Shown here piece after piece: positions 1 through 8,465 of a stretch of DNA of 64,000 nucleotides. Position 1 is the stretch's first letter, and each line of letters opens with the position of its first letter. The notes below the pieces were generated by a model. The model worked only from the letters and a program-made list of their open reading frames with translations, searched no databases and was not told where the DNA came from. Source of the stretch: Halomonas sp. HL-48 (lineage in GTDB: Bacteria; Pseudomonadota; Gammaproteobacteria; Pseudomonadales; Halomonadaceae); assembly GCF_001314875.1 (NCBI RefSeq), contig NZ_LJZS01000013.1, positions 31,889 through 95,888 of the forward strand. Direction: 5' to 3'. The position numbers were made by a program, and so were the translations under genes.

Positions 1-2
1 AC

Positions 3-914
3 CAGGAGCTAAGCGAAGTCGACGATGCCGAAGCGGACCTCTCGGCGTTGCAGGAAGAAATGAGCGCGCTTGAAGAGCGCCAGACCGAAGAGCAGCAAGC
101 TCTGGAAGATACCCAGCAGGAACTGAGTGATACCCGCTCGGAGCTGGAATCGTTGTCCGAAGAGCGCGACGCGCTGCAGACCGACGTTGACGAGCTCAAC
201 CAGCAGGTGAGCGATGCGGAGAGTGAGTTGGAAGGCCTCCGCGAAGAGCGTGATCAAGTGCAGCAGGCCAGTGAAGAGGCCGACCAGGCGCGTCAAGAGG
301 CTGAAGAAGCCCTTCAAAGCGCAGAAGACGCCCGTGCAGAAGCAGAAGAGGCGCGTCAGGAAGCGGCTAACGAGCGCCAGGAGTCCGTAGATGAGCGCGA
401 TGCGGCTCGTGAAGAGCGGGACGACGTCAACGCCGAGATAGAACAGGCCAATGAGCGTCTCTCCAGCCTCGAGGAAGACATCGAAAGCACCGAGTCCGAG
501 CGCGACACGCTTCGCCAGGAACGTGATGACGCCGCCAGCGAGCGCGATACGCTTCAGGAAGAAGTCGATTCACTGAAAGCGCTGCGTGAAGAAGAAGAAA
601 GCAGCCTGAGTGATGTACGCACCGAAATGGAAGACATCATGGTGGCGCTGGACATGGGCCGTGACGAACTGTCCAAGGTAGAAGAGGACATTGCCAATCG
701 CGAAGAACAGCTGCAGCGTCTGGAATCCCAACTGACGGACTGGCGCGATGAGCTGTCTACGCTGGATTCGCGTCTAGCGGACGCGGCAAATGATGCCGGC
801 GAAGATGCCGAGCAGAATGGCGGCTCTCAGGGCGGTGAATCGGAAAACGGTGAGCAGTCCGGCGACGAGAGTGACGATGACGAAGAAGGCAGTGAGGAAA
901 ATCAAGCCGGCTAA
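3..914 (+). CDS. Acidic coiled-coil protein, 5' end cut by window edge
   Basis: The reading frame is open from the first bases of the window, so the gene starts upstream and only the last 303 residues are visible. Almost all of it is low-complexity heptad sequence rich in Glu, Arg, Gln, Asp and Ala, with repeated ERD and EER units, as in a long parallel coiled coil. The last 30 or so residues form a disordered tail of Gly, Ser, Asn, Glu and Asp, and the chain ends in QAG. No membrane segment, nucleotide-binding motif or cysteine is visible in this part. It could be a structural or SMC-like filament protein, but the N-terminal domain that would identify it lies outside. A strong intrinsic terminator follows 33 bases after the stop codon. 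I do not recognise the family. Confidence 0.75.
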   Translation, partial: QELSEVDDAEADLSALQEEMSALEERQTEEQQALEDTQQELSDTRSELESLSEERDALQTDVDELNQQVSDAESELEGLREERDQVQQASEEADQARQEAEEALQSAEDARAEAEEARQEAANERQESVDERDAAREERDDVNAEIEQANERLSSLEEDIESTESERDTLRQERDDAASERDTLQEEVDSLKALREEEESSLSDVRTEMEDIMVALDMGRDELSKVEEDIANREEQLQRLESQLTDWRDELSTLDSRLADAANDAGEDAEQNGGSQGGESENGEQSGDESDDDEEGSEENQAG

Positions 915-946
915 GTGTCGGCCTGGTTGTTCATCTCGCTGGATGA

Positions 947-980
947 GCGGGTGCTGATACGGTCAGCGCCCGCTTTTTTT
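947..980 (+). terminator. Intrinsic terminator of the coiled-coil gene
   Basis: An 11-bp stem (947-957 with 963-973, one G-U pair) closes a five-base TACGG loop and is followed by seven T residues at 974-980. It separates the coiled-coil gene from mrp. Confidence 0.9.
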
Positions 981-990
981 GGGCGTTGGT

Positions 991-1018
991 TTATGATTGG
1001 GCCCGCGAGGAGTATGAT
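991..1018 (+). promoter_or_regulatory. Possible mrp promoter
   Basis: A good -10 box TATGAT (1013-1018) lies 16 bp after a weak -35 candidate TTATGA (991-996), just past the upstream terminator and about 45 bp before mrp. The -35 match is poor, so this is tentative. Confidence 0.35.
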
Positions 1019-1061
1019 TCGCCCATCCATTAATTCAGCGCCAGACGAGGAGTCTCTCTAA

Positions 1062-1862
1062 ATGGAAGGCGTCAAACATATTATTGCAGTGGCATCGGGT
1101 AAGGGCGGCGTTGGCAAATCGACCGTCACCGTTAACCTGGCCCTGGCATTGTCCGCCCAAGGCTATCGCGTTGGCGTGCTGGATGCGGATGTTTACGGGC
1201 CCAGCCAGGCGCAAATGCTGGGCGTCGCCGAGGGCGTGCGTCCTCAGGCGTCTGGGGATGACAAGTTCCTGCCGCTCGAAGCGCACGGTCTGCAAGCCAT
1301 GTCCATGGCGTTCATGGTCAATACCCGCGAAGCCATGGTCTGGCGGGGGCCGATGGTGGTCGGCGCGTTTCAGCAGATGCTCAACCAGACTAAGTGGGAT
1401 AACCTGGATTTTCTGCTTATCGACATGCCCCCCGGCACAGGCGATATTCAACTGACCCTGGCCCAGAAAGTCTCGGTGGCGGGGGCGGTGATTGTCACCA
1501 CGCCCCAGGATATTGCCTTGCTCGACGCGCGCAAGGGCATCGAGATGTTCCGCAAGGTCAACGTGCCGGTACTGGGTGTGGTGGAAAACATGAGCCTTTA
1601 TCATTGCGAAAATTGCGGCCACGAAGCGCCCATTTTCGGCGCGGGTGGTGGTGATCGAATTGCCGAGGAGTACGACACCGAGGTGCTTGGCCGGTTGCCG
1701 TTGACGCTATCGATCCGCGAGTTTGCCGATTCGGGGCGGCCAAGCGTGGTATCGGAGCCCGACAGTGCCATTAGCCAGACGTTCGCCGCGATTGCCAAAC
1801 GTGTGGCGCAGAGCGTGGATGGCCAAGGTCATGAAACGCCCACAATTTCCTTTAGCGAGTGA
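1062..1862 (+). CDS. mrp: Mrp/ApbC family iron-sulfur carrier P-loop ATPase
   Basis: This 266-residue cytosolic P-loop NTPase is expected to bind a labile [4Fe-4S] cluster and pass it to target apoproteins. A deviant Walker A motif GKGGVGKS is at residues 13-20 with the signature lysine at 14, followed by the DADVYGPSQ segment. The cluster-ligand pair C182-x2-C185 sits in YHCENCGHEAPIFG. The usual N-terminal DUF59/MIP18 domain of longer Mrp proteins is absent, so this is the short form. The ATG is preceded by GACGAGGAG. dcd follows 11 bp downstream in the same direction and is probably co-transcribed. Confidence 0.93.
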   Translation: MEGVKHIIAVASGKGGVGKSTVTVNLALALSAQGYRVGVLDADVYGPSQAQMLGVAEGVRPQASGDDKFLPLEAHGLQAMSMAFMVNTREAMVWRGPMVVGAFQQMLNQTKWDNLDFLLIDMPPGTGDIQLTLAQKVSVAGAVIVTTPQDIALLDARKGIEMFRKVNVPVLGVVENMSLYHCENCGHEAPIFGAGGGDRIAEEYDTEVLGRLPLTLSIREFADSGRPSVVSEPDSAISQTFAAIAKRVAQSVDGQGHETPTISFSE

Positions 1863-1873
1863 CGACGTAACCA

Positions 1874-2440
1874 ATGAGTATCAAGTCTGATAAGTGGATC
1901 CGGCGCATGGCCGAAAGCGATGCCATGATCGAGCCGTTCGAGGCTGGCCAGGTTCGTTACCTAAACGATCAGCGGGTGATTTCCTTCGGCACCTCAAGCT
2001 ATGGCTACGATGTCCGCTGCTCGGATGAATTCAAGGTATTCACCAATATTCACTCGGCGATCGTCGACCCCAAGGCCTTTGATGAAAAGAGCTTTGTCGA
2101 TGTGACAGGCGATGTGTGCATCATTCCGCCCAACTCGTTTGCACTGGCGCGTACCGTGGAATATTTCCGTATTCCGCGCAACGTACTGACCATTTGCCTG
2201 GGCAAATCCACCTATGCGCGTTGCGGCATCATCGTCAACGTGACACCGCTCGAACCGGAGTGGGAAGGGCACGTCACGCTCGAGTTCTCGAACACCACCA
2301 ATTTGCCGGCGAAAATTTACGCCAACGAAGGCGTCGCGCAAATGCTGTTCCTGGAATCGGATGAAGTGTGCGAGACGTCCTACAAGGATCGGGGTGGCAA
2401 GTATATGGGCCAGCGGGGCGTCACCCTGCCGCGTACCTGA
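1874..2440 (+). CDS. dcd: dCTP deaminase
   Basis: This 188-residue homotrimeric enzyme deaminates dCTP to dUTP, feeding dUTPase and then dTMP synthesis. The family active-site block is present: GKSTYARCG with catalytic-region Ser112 and Arg116, then the [16 protein letters not shown] segment carrying the catalytic glutamate of TLEF. Length is typical of bacterial Dcd (about 190). The gene follows mrp closely and ends just before a bidirectional terminator shared with convergent purN. No odd features. Confidence 0.95.
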   Translation: MSIKSDKWIRRMAESDAMIEPFEAGQVRYLNDQRVISFGTSSYGYDVRCSDEFKVFTNIHSAIVDPKAFDEKSFVDVTGDVCIIPPNSFALARTVEYFRIPRNVLTICLGKSTYARCGIIVNVTPLEPEWEGHVTLEFSNTTNLPAKIYANEGVAQMLFLESDEVCETSYKDRGGKYMGQRGVTLPRT

Positions 2441-2450
2441 CGCTTGCCCA

Positions 2451-2487
2451 CAAAAAAACCGAGCGGTGAAAGCCGCTCGGTTTTTTT
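2451..2487. terminator. Bidirectional terminator between dcd and purN
   Basis: The 8-bp stem CCGAGCGG/CCGCTCGG (2459-2466 with 2473-2480) has a TGAAAG loop. It is flanked by an A tract on the left and a T tract on the right, so it can stop transcripts arriving from dcd (plus) and purN (minus). Confidence 0.9.
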
Positions 2488-2509
2488 ATGCCGGTGCCTG
2501 CAAACGCTG

Positions 2510-3247
2510 CTAACGTTCTGCCTCGTCGAGCTCTTCGGCCGCGTCGTCGTGAGAAAGACGCATGCCGTGGGGCGGCAGCCGGTGACCATCCATGGTGGCG
2601 CCTTCACCCGTGTATTGAAGACGACCCTGCAAGAACCACTGCACCGCGATGGGGAAAATAAGATGTTCCCGATCCTGGACTTTCTGCTTCAGGGTGTCGA
2701 CGGTGTCGTCGGCGCTCACCTTGAGTTCCGCCTGTAACACGACCGGCCCACCATCCAGCTCTTCGGTAACGAAGTGAACGCTGCAGCCGTGTCGCGCTGC
2801 CTGGTCGGCAAGCGCGCGGGCGTGGGTATTGAGGCCTTGGTAGGCAGGCAGCAATGAGGGGTGGATGTTCAGCATTCGGCCCAGAAAGCGCTGCACGAAG
2901 CGTGGCGTCAGGATGCGCATGAAGCCGGCGAGCACAATCACGTCGGGTTCATGACGCTCGATGACCTTGATAAGCGCGCCGTCATACGCCTCCCGGCTTT
3001 CGTACTCGCGGTGCGGCAGGGCAACCGCATCGATTCCGGCGTCCCGGGCGCGTTTGAGGCCATAGGCATCAGGCTCGTTGGAGATGACCGCGACAATCTC
3101 ACCGCCCAGGCGGTCGTGGGACTGCGCGTCGATAAGCGCTTGCAGATTGCTGCCGCTACCGGAGATCAGTACCACGACACGGGGTGCTGCCGTGGGCTCC
3201 GGGATCATGTCGGTGATGGTGTCGCTGTTGTAGTCGGTGCTGCTCAT
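2510..3247 (-). CDS. purN: Phosphoribosylglycinamide formyltransferase
   Basis: PurN transfers the formyl group of 10-formyl-THF to GAR in de novo purine synthesis. The 245-residue protein has the N-terminal [13 protein letters not shown] loop, the catalytic [12 protein letters not shown] segment (Asn and His) and the [10 protein letters not shown] segment carrying the catalytic Asp. Its ATG overlaps the purM stop in an ATGA arrangement, indicating translational coupling. A later in-frame ATG near 3208 would remove a 13-residue extension with no obvious role; I keep the overlapping start. The C-terminus is about 30 residues longer than E. coli PurN (212 residues) and is acidic. Confidence 0.94.
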   Translation of the reverse strand: MSSTDYNSDTITDMIPEPTAAPRVVVLISGSGSNLQALIDAQSHDRLGGEIVAVISNEPDAYGLKRARDAGIDAVALPHREYESREAYDGALIKVIERHEPDVIVLAGFMRILTPRFVQRFLGRMLNIHPSLLPAYQGLNTHARALADQAARHGCSVHFVTEELDGGPVVLQAELKVSADDTVDTLKQKVQDREHLIFPIAVQWFLQGRLQYTGEGATMDGHRLPPHGMRLSHDDAAEELDEAER

Positions 3248-4317
3248 GCCGGCAAGTTCTCCAGTACCACGGCATCCTGCTGGCGCGCTTCGATCTGCCC
3301 CAGGCGATAAACGGTTTCTCCCTGGGCTTCCAGGTGCGCCTTGGCTTGGTCTGCCTCGTGTTCAGGCACGACCACGACCATGCCGATGCCGCAGTTGAGC
3401 ACGCGGTACATTTCGGTATCGGCGACGTTGCCCTGGGTTTGCAGCCAGTCGAATACTGCCGGGCGCGACCACGCCTGGGTGTCGATACGCGCGGCCAGCG
3501 AGTCGGGCAGCACGCGGGGAATGTTCTCGAGCAGCCCGCCGCCGGTAATGTGCGACAGAGCATGTACCGACAGGCCGCTGTCGCGCAGCAGGGAAAGCAG
3601 CGCCTTGACATAAATGCGCGTGGGCGCCATGAGCGCATCACCCAACGCCGTGCCGTCGATCGGGGTATCCAGCGGCGCCTCGCTGCGCTCGATAATCTTG
3701 CGAATCAGCGAATAGCCGTTGGAGTGCGGGCCGGAGGAGGCGAGGCCGAGCAGCACGTCACCTTCGCCCACGCGACTGCCGTCAAGAATTTCGCTCTTTT
3801 CAACCACTCCCACGCAGAAGCCCGCCAGGTCGTAGTCATCGCCCTCGTACATGCCGGGCATTTCGGCGGTTTCGCCGCCGACCAGCGCGCAGCCTGCCTG
3901 CTCGCAGCCGGCGCCGATGCCGGTGACCACATCGGCGGCGATGTCGACATTTAATTTACCCGTGGCATAGTAGTCGAGGAACAGTAGCGGTTCCGCCCCG
4001 GCCACGATTAGGTCGTTGACGCACATGGCCACCAGATCGATACCAATGGTGTCATGCTTGCCCAACATCATGGCAAGGCGCAGTTTGGTACCGACGCCGT
4101 CGGTGCCGGAGACCAGGACCGGCTGCCGATATCCCTGGGGTAACTCGCACAGGGCGCCAAAGCCACCGAGCCCACCCATGACTTCAGGGCGAGTCGTGCG
4201 CTTTGCGACGTGCTTGATGCGATCGACCAGCGCATTGCCGGCATCAATATCAACGCCGGCGTCCTTATAGCTGAGCGATGGGGCCGATGAGGCGCGCGAA
4301 GGGGAGGTATCGGTCAT
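3244..4317 (-). CDS. purM: Phosphoribosylformylglycinamidine cyclo-ligase
   Basis: PurM converts FGAM to AIR with ATP, closing the imidazole ring in purine synthesis. The 357-residue protein shows the family features [14 protein letters not shown] near the N-terminus, the GTDGVGTKL nucleotide-binding loop, the [11 protein letters not shown] motif, and [13 protein letters not shown] in the C-terminal half. The start at 4317 is chosen because AGGA lies at normal distance before it and it matches the usual N-terminus; the frame stays open 35 codons further upstream without family similarity. A -10-like TACAAT on the minus strand (4394-4399) could belong to its promoter. It is coupled to purN. 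Confidence 0.95.
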   Translation of the reverse strand: MTDTSPSRASSAPSLSYKDAGVDIDAGNALVDRIKHVAKRTTRPEVMGGLGGFGALCELPQGYRQPVLVSGTDGVGTKLRLAMMLGKHDTIGIDLVAMCVNDLIVAGAEPLLFLDYYATGKLNVDIAADVVTGIGAGCEQAGCALVGGETAEMPGMYEGDDYDLAGFCVGVVEKSEILDGSRVGEGDVLLGLASSGPHSNGYSLIRKIIERSEAPLDTPIDGTALGDALMAPTRIYVKALLSLLRDSGLSVHALSHITGGGLLENIPRVLPDSLAARIDTQAWSRPAVFDWLQTQGNVADTEMYRVLNCGIGMVVVVPEHEADQAKAHLEAQGETVYRLGQIEARQQDAVVLENLPA

Positions 4318-4511
4318 GACAGGTCCTATGGAGCAAAGTGCGATGCAAGAGAGGCTGGCGAACGCCGCCAGCGCCAGGCAATAACTGGGGCGGATTGTAT
4401 CACTCGGCGGCGAGGCTCGCATCGCTAGCGCTTGACGGGAACAAAAGCAGGCGGTTTTTATTTATATCCGGCATAGTAGATGGTTGATAACGATGCCGTT
4501 AAAGGAGTGAT

Positions 4512-5618
4512 ATGCGCAATTCTTGGTGGGGCATCCTGCTATTGGCCGCAGTGGTGGGGCTGGTATATGTGCTCGACGCGGTGTTAATGCCGTTTATCGC
4601 CGGCGTGATCCTGGCGTACCTCGCTGACCCGCTTGCCAATCAGTTCCAACGCTGGGGAATGAACCGCCCCGTCGCGGTCAGCAGCGTTTTCTGCGTGCTA
4701 CTGGTGGTGCTTGTGGTCAGCCTGCTGATTTTGATTCCGTTGGTGATCCAGGAGACGAAACAGCTGGGCGAAGCCGTGCCGGGTATTTTTGCCTGGGGGG
4801 AGAACACTCTGGCCCCGAAAGTGTTCGAGTGGACGGGTTATGATCTACGCGCCGAACTGGTCAACGTACGCGAGACGCTGGTCGAAAACTGGCGCGATGC
4901 CGGCGGCTATCTGGCCCAGGCGCTGGGCCAGATTGGCCGTTCGGGGATGGCCTTCGTATCGTGGATTACCTATGTCGCGCTGATTCCTGTGGTTACGTTT
5001 TACCTGCTGCTGGACTGGGATCGTCTTATCGCTAATATCGGTAACCTGATTCCCCGGCAGTGGGCGGACGATGTGGGTCGCCTGGTGCGCCGTTGTGATG
5101 AAGTGCTGGCCTCGTTTCTGCGCGGGCAGCTGCTGGTCATGCTTTGCCTGGGGGTTATCTATGCGGGTGGGCTGACCCTGCTGGGGCTCGATTTTGGCCT
5201 GTTGATCGGCGTGGTATCCGGCCTGGTTAGTATCGTGCCGTTTCTTGGTTTCATTCTGGGGCTGTGCATTGCGCTGATTGTTGCGCTTTTCCAGTTTGGT
5301 ACTTGGTGGGGACTGCTGGGCGTTGTGGCCGTGTTCGCGATTGGGCAGGTGGCGGAAAGCGTGGTGCTGCAGCCTAAACTCCTGGGTGACAAGATAGGGC
5401 TGCACCCGGTGGCCGTGATTTTCGCGGTGCTGGCCGGGGGAAATCTGTTCGGTTTGACGGGGGTGTTGCTTGCCTTGCCCGCGGCGGCTGTCATCATGGT
5501 GCTGCTGCGCGAGGTCAAAGACCGGTACAAGCGCAGCGACCTTTACAATGCCGACGATGAGCACGATCACCCGAACAAAGAGGTGCCCGCGATCGGTGAT
5601 AATAGGGAGTCTTCATGA
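4512..5618 (+). CDS. perM: AI-2E family inner-membrane transporter (PerM type)
   Basis: This 368-residue polytopic membrane protein belongs to the AI-2E transporter family. Hydrophobic segments begin near residues 5-35 and 60-85, followed by a soluble amphipathic region (about 90-150) and then at least five more membrane segments, ending with the typical LLGDKIGLHPVAVIFAVLAGG-like block. The C-terminal tail is acidic and histidine-containing. The substrate is unknown; members have been linked to AI-2 export or Na+/H+ antiport, and I would not choose. AAAGGAG precedes the ATG. Its stop overlaps the hda start (ATGA), and synteny with purM and hda is as in pseudomonads. Confidence 0.85.
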   Translation: MRNSWWGILLLAAVVGLVYVLDAVLMPFIAGVILAYLADPLANQFQRWGMNRPVAVSSVFCVLLVVLVVSLLILIPLVIQETKQLGEAVPGIFAWGENTLAPKVFEWTGYDLRAELVNVRETLVENWRDAGGYLAQALGQIGRSGMAFVSWITYVALIPVVTFYLLLDWDRLIANIGNLIPRQWADDVGRLVRRCDEVLASFLRGQLLVMLCLGVIYAGGLTLLGLDFGLLIGVVSGLVSIVPFLGFILGLCIALIVALFQFGTWWGLLGVVAVFAIGQVAESVVLQPKLLGDKIGLHPVAVIFAVLAGGNLFGLTGVLLALPAAAVIMVLLREVKDRYKRSDLYNADDEHDHPNKEVPAIGDNRESS

Positions 5619-6319
5619 GCCAAGTGCCGGCGCAGCTACCCCTTGGGGTAGGCCTGCGCGACGACGCTACGTTTCATAACTATTACCCTGGGGACGCGAA
5701 CGCGGCCATGCTGAATCGCCTTCAGCAGCAGTGGACGCAAACCGGTGAGGACTTCATTTATCTATGGGGGCCACCCGGCTCTGGGCGTAGTCATTTGCTT
5801 CAGGCCGCCTGTCACGCCGCGTCTGATCGCGATAAGCGGGCGCTCTACCTGCCGCTGGCGGAGCTTGGCCACTTTCCGCCATTGATGCTGGAAGACATCG
5901 AGCGACTCGATGTGGTGTGCATCGATGACCTGGAACAGGTGATTGGCCGCAAGCGTTGGGAGGAGGCGCTGTTCCACGCTTTTAATCGGCTGCGGGATGC
6001 GGGCAAGCATCTGGTGATTGCGGCGAACGCGCCGCCTCGTCAGTTGGACGTGGCGCTGCCCGATCTGGCGTCTCGGCTGAGCTGGGGAACCACCTTTCAT
6101 CTGCATCCGCTGGATGATGACGATCGACTTGCGGCGCTCAAACTGCGCGCCAATGCGCGAGGCCTGCAGTTACCCGACGATGTGGGTCGCTATATTCTTC
6201 ACCGCGGCCCCCGCGAGCTCGGCGCGCTTTGCCGGGCTCTGGAAACCCTGGATCAGGCGTCGCTGTCCGCCAAGCGCAAACTGACCATCCCGTTCGTGAA
6301 ATCTGCGCTGAACTGGTAA
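5615..6319 (+). CDS. hda: DnaA regulatory inactivator Hda
   Basis: Hda binds the DNA polymerase sliding clamp and stimulates ATP hydrolysis by DnaA after replication starts (RIDA). The 234-residue protein begins with a clamp-binding motif, QLPLGV at about residues 7-12, followed by a DnaA-like AAA+ core: Walker A GPPGSGRSHLL (Arg where the usual Lys stands) and Walker B VVCIDDLEQV. The Lys-to-Arg change in the P-loop is known in Hda-type proteins. It is translationally coupled to perM and followed by a terminator hairpin. Confidence 0.92.
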   Translation: MSQVPAQLPLGVGLRDDATFHNYYPGDANAAMLNRLQQQWTQTGEDFIYLWGPPGSGRSHLLQAACHAASDRDKRALYLPLAELGHFPPLMLEDIERLDVVCIDDLEQVIGRKRWEEALFHAFNRLRDAGKHLVIAANAPPRQLDVALPDLASRLSWGTTFHLHPLDDDDRLAALKLRANARGLQLPDDVGRYILHRGPRELGALCRALETLDQASLSAKRKLTIPFVKSALNW

Positions 6320-6326
6320 TAAAAAA

Positions 6327-6355
6327 GCCACCAGCGTTGGACTGGTGGCCTTTGG
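6327..6355 (+). terminator. Hairpin terminator after hda
   Basis: The 8-bp stem GCCACCAG/CTGGTGGC (6327-6334 with 6342-6349) is preceded by a run of A and followed by only a short T tract. It could act in both directions, toward hda (plus) and the phasin gene (minus). Confidence 0.65.
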
Positions 6356-6395
6356 GGTATACCTACGCGCTAAGCTTTAAGCTCAGCCGTTACAT

Positions 6396-6770
6396 TCAGG
6401 CGGTTTTACCCATCTTGCTGGCAACGGTTTGTGCCTGCTTGATGTTGTCTTCGGTAATCTTCTGGCTCTTCTGAACGAAGTCCTGCTGCAGCGAGACGAC
6501 GTTGTCAGCATCGCTCTTCAGGCGCTCTGCCACTTCTTTGGCTACTTTCTGCTGGCCTTCCATGTAGCTGCGCAGCGCTTCGGCGTCTTTTACGCTCATC
6601 AGCTTGCGTGCCTGTTCGATGCTGGTATCGACATAGGCTTTTTGCGCGTCAAGCTGGGCGTTGAACATCTTTTCCGTCATGTCGACGCTCAACGCAGCGT
6701 AAGCGCGCGCAGGGGCCATGAAGAAATTATCGAATTGCTGTGTCCACTCGTTGGTGTTGAAAGTACCCAT
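6396..6770 (-). CDS. phaP: Phasin family protein (PHA granule-associated)
   Basis: This 124-residue helical protein is expected to coat polyhydroxyalkanoate granules. It shows the phasin_2 pattern: an N-terminal amphipathic stretch (FNTNEWTQQFDNFFMAP), then long Ala/Gln/Lys helices with heptad spacing and no cysteine or membrane segment, ending in ASKMGKTA. The gene stands alone between two terminators or promoters, so it is probably a single-gene unit. AGGAG is well spaced before the ATG. A strong promoter with two candidate PhaR operators lies about 115 bp upstream. Family assignment is firm; the exact granule role is inferred. Confidence 0.88.
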   Translation of the reverse strand: MGTFNTNEWTQQFDNFFMAPARAYAALSVDMTEKMFNAQLDAQKAYVDTSIEQARKLMSVKDAEALRSYMEGQQKVAKEVAERLKSDADNVVSLQQDFVQKSQKITEDNIKQAQTVASKMGKTA

Positions 6771-6871
6771 GATGAATTCTCCTGATTAGCGTTGCTAATG
6801 TGTCGTGATACAAAAAGTGAGGGGCAAGCGTCCCGGTGATCTGCATCGACATCGACGCTTTTCCTCATCTA

Positions 6872-6908
6872 CTGCGGTGCAGCATAGCAGGGGTTTTTGT
6901 GCAGTGCA
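6872..6908. promoter_or_regulatory. Two candidate PhaR-type operators
   Basis: Two TGC-N3-GCA palindromes are present: CTGCGGTGCAG (6872-6882), which overlaps the -10 box and start region, and TGCAGTGCA (6900-6908), which overlaps the -35 box. Their centres are 27 bp apart. PhaR repressors of PHA-storing bacteria bind CTGC-N3-GCAG-like sites at phasin promoters. Assignment to PhaR is inference from motif and context. Confidence 0.55.
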
Positions 6909-6909
6909 A
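6881..6909 (-). promoter_or_regulatory. Phasin gene promoter
   Basis: On the minus strand, -35 TTGCAC (6904-6909) and -10 TATGCT (6881-6886) are separated by exactly 17 bp. This is the best sigma70-type promoter upstream of the phasin gene, with a predicted leader of roughly 100 nt. Confidence 0.7.
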
Positions 6910-7082
6910 CAAGTGAGTGAAAGCAATCTGTTAGCTGACTTGAGTTTTACCCTGGGCGCACTAGCCTGATAAGGCGGGCTGGCGACGTGTGGCAGGCTAT
7001 GGACGCCTACCCATACCGACTGTCGATAGCAGCCTGGCACCCAATACGTGAATTACCGACGTTGCCTATCAAGGAGATCATC

Positions 7083-8465
7083 ATGAAAACGCGCCGTGAA
7101 CGCGACAGTATGGGCGAGCTGGACGTCCCCGCCGAGGCGTTATATGGCGCCCAGACCCAGCGTGCCGTGAATAACTTTCCCGTGTCGCAAAGCGCGATGC
7201 CGGTCGCCTTTATCCATGCGATTGCGCGCATAAAGCATGCGGCGGCACAGGCCAATCTGGCGCTGGGGGAGCTGGATGAAGCGCGGGCCAAGGCTATTCA
7301 GCAGGCCGCCGAAGACGTCATGAGCGGGCAGCACGACGAGCATTTTCCCGTCGATGTATTTCAGACTGGCTCCGGCACGTCGAGCAACATGAACGTCAAT
7401 GAAGTGATCGCCACGCTGGCGAGCCGAGGCGGCGCGGAAGTGCTGCCCAATGACCACGTCAATATGGGGCAGTCGAGCAACGATGTGATCCCCACTGCGA
7501 TCCACGTGTCCGCTGCCCTGGCCGTGCACGAGTCGCTCCGCCCGGCGCTGGTGCATCTGCGCGCGACGATCGATTCGCGGGCCGCCGAATTGTCCCATGT
7601 GGTCAAGACCGGCAGAACGCACCTGATGGACGCCATGCCGCTTCGCATGGATCAGGAGCTGGGCGCCTGGTCGAGTCAGTTAGGGCAGGTGATCGAGCGT
7701 CTGGACAGCTGCATGACGCGGCTGTGTCGCCTGGCTCAGGGCGGCACGGCGGTAGGCACCGGCATCAACGCCCCCGAGGGCTTTGCCGAGCGCGTGGCCG
7801 CGCAGCTGAGCGAGCAAACGGGCTTGTCATTTACGCCCAACGACAGTTTCTTTGCCAGTATCGCCTCGCAGGACGCCGCCGTTGAGCTGTCGGGGCATCT
7901 GAAAGGCCTGGCCTGCACCGTGATGAAAATTGCCAACGACCTGCGCTGGATGAACTCTGGGCCGCTGGCCGGCTTGGGCGAAATCGAGCTTGAGGCGCTG
8001 CAGCCGGGCAGTTCGATCATGCCAGGCAAGGTCAACCCGGTAATTCCCGAGTCGGCCGCCCAGGTCTGCGCGCAGGTTATTGGACTGGATACGGCCATTA
8101 CGGTGGCGGGTCAAAGCGGCAATTTTCAGCTCAATGTGATGCTGCCGCTGGTCGCCTATAACCTGTTGACCAGCATCACCCTGATGAGCAACACCGCGCG
8201 GCTGCTGGCTGACCGGGCCATTGCGACCTTCAAGGTGCGCGAAGACAACATCGACGCACCGCTGGCGCGTAATCCGATACTGGTCACGGCCCTGAACAGT
8301 GCCATTGGCTACAACGCGGCGGCGGCGATCGCCAAAGAGGCCTATCAGACCGGCCGGCCGATTATCGATGTGGCCGAAGAGCACACCGATCTGGATCGCC
8401 GCACGCTGGAGCGGCTACTTGACCCACGCGCGCTCACGCTAGGCGGTGTGCCCGATAATGGCTAG
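7083..8465 (+). CDS. fumC: Class II fumarate hydratase
   Basis: FumC is the iron-independent, homotetrameric fumarase that interconverts fumarate and L-malate in the TCA cycle. The 460-residue protein has the family signature GSSIMPGKVNPV, the QTGSGTSSNMNVNEV block, and the GRTHLMDAMPL segment. The start at 7083 has a strong AAGGAG and matches the usual FumC N-terminus; the frame extends 32 codons upstream without similarity. The stop codon overlaps that of the convergent gene downstream. The 312-bp gap before it holds the phasin promoter on the other strand; I see no convincing fumC promoter. Confidence 0.95.
   Translation: MKTRRERDSMGELDVPAEALYGAQTQRAVNNFPVSQSAMPVAFIHAIARIKHAAAQANLALGELDEARAKAIQQAAEDVMSGQHDEHFPVDVFQTGSGTSSNMNVNEVIATLASRGGAEVLPNDHVNMGQSSNDVIPTAIHVSAALAVHESLRPALVHLRATIDSRAAELSHVVKTGRTHLMDAMPLRMDQELGAWSSQLGQVIERLDSCMTRLCRLAQGGTAVGTGINAPEGFAERVAAQLSEQTGLSFTPNDSFFASIASQDAAVELSGHLKGLACTVMKIANDLRWMNSGPLAGLGEIELEALQPGSSIMPGKVNPVIPESAAQVCAQVIGLDTAITVAGQSGNFQLNVMLPLVAYNLLTSITLMSNTARLLADRAIATFKVREDNIDAPLARNPILVTALNSAIGYNAAAAIAKEAYQTGRPIIDVAEEHTDLDRRTLERLLDPRALTLGGVPDNG

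Noticed and set aside
1035..1622. Long minus-strand open frame opposite mrp
   Set aside because: It is a high-GC shadow of the plus-strand gene; no ribosome site and no family resemblance.
2861..3954. Plus-strand open frames opposite purN and purM
   Set aside because: Composition is that of antisense frames in GC-rich coding DNA; purN and purM are unambiguous on the minus strand.
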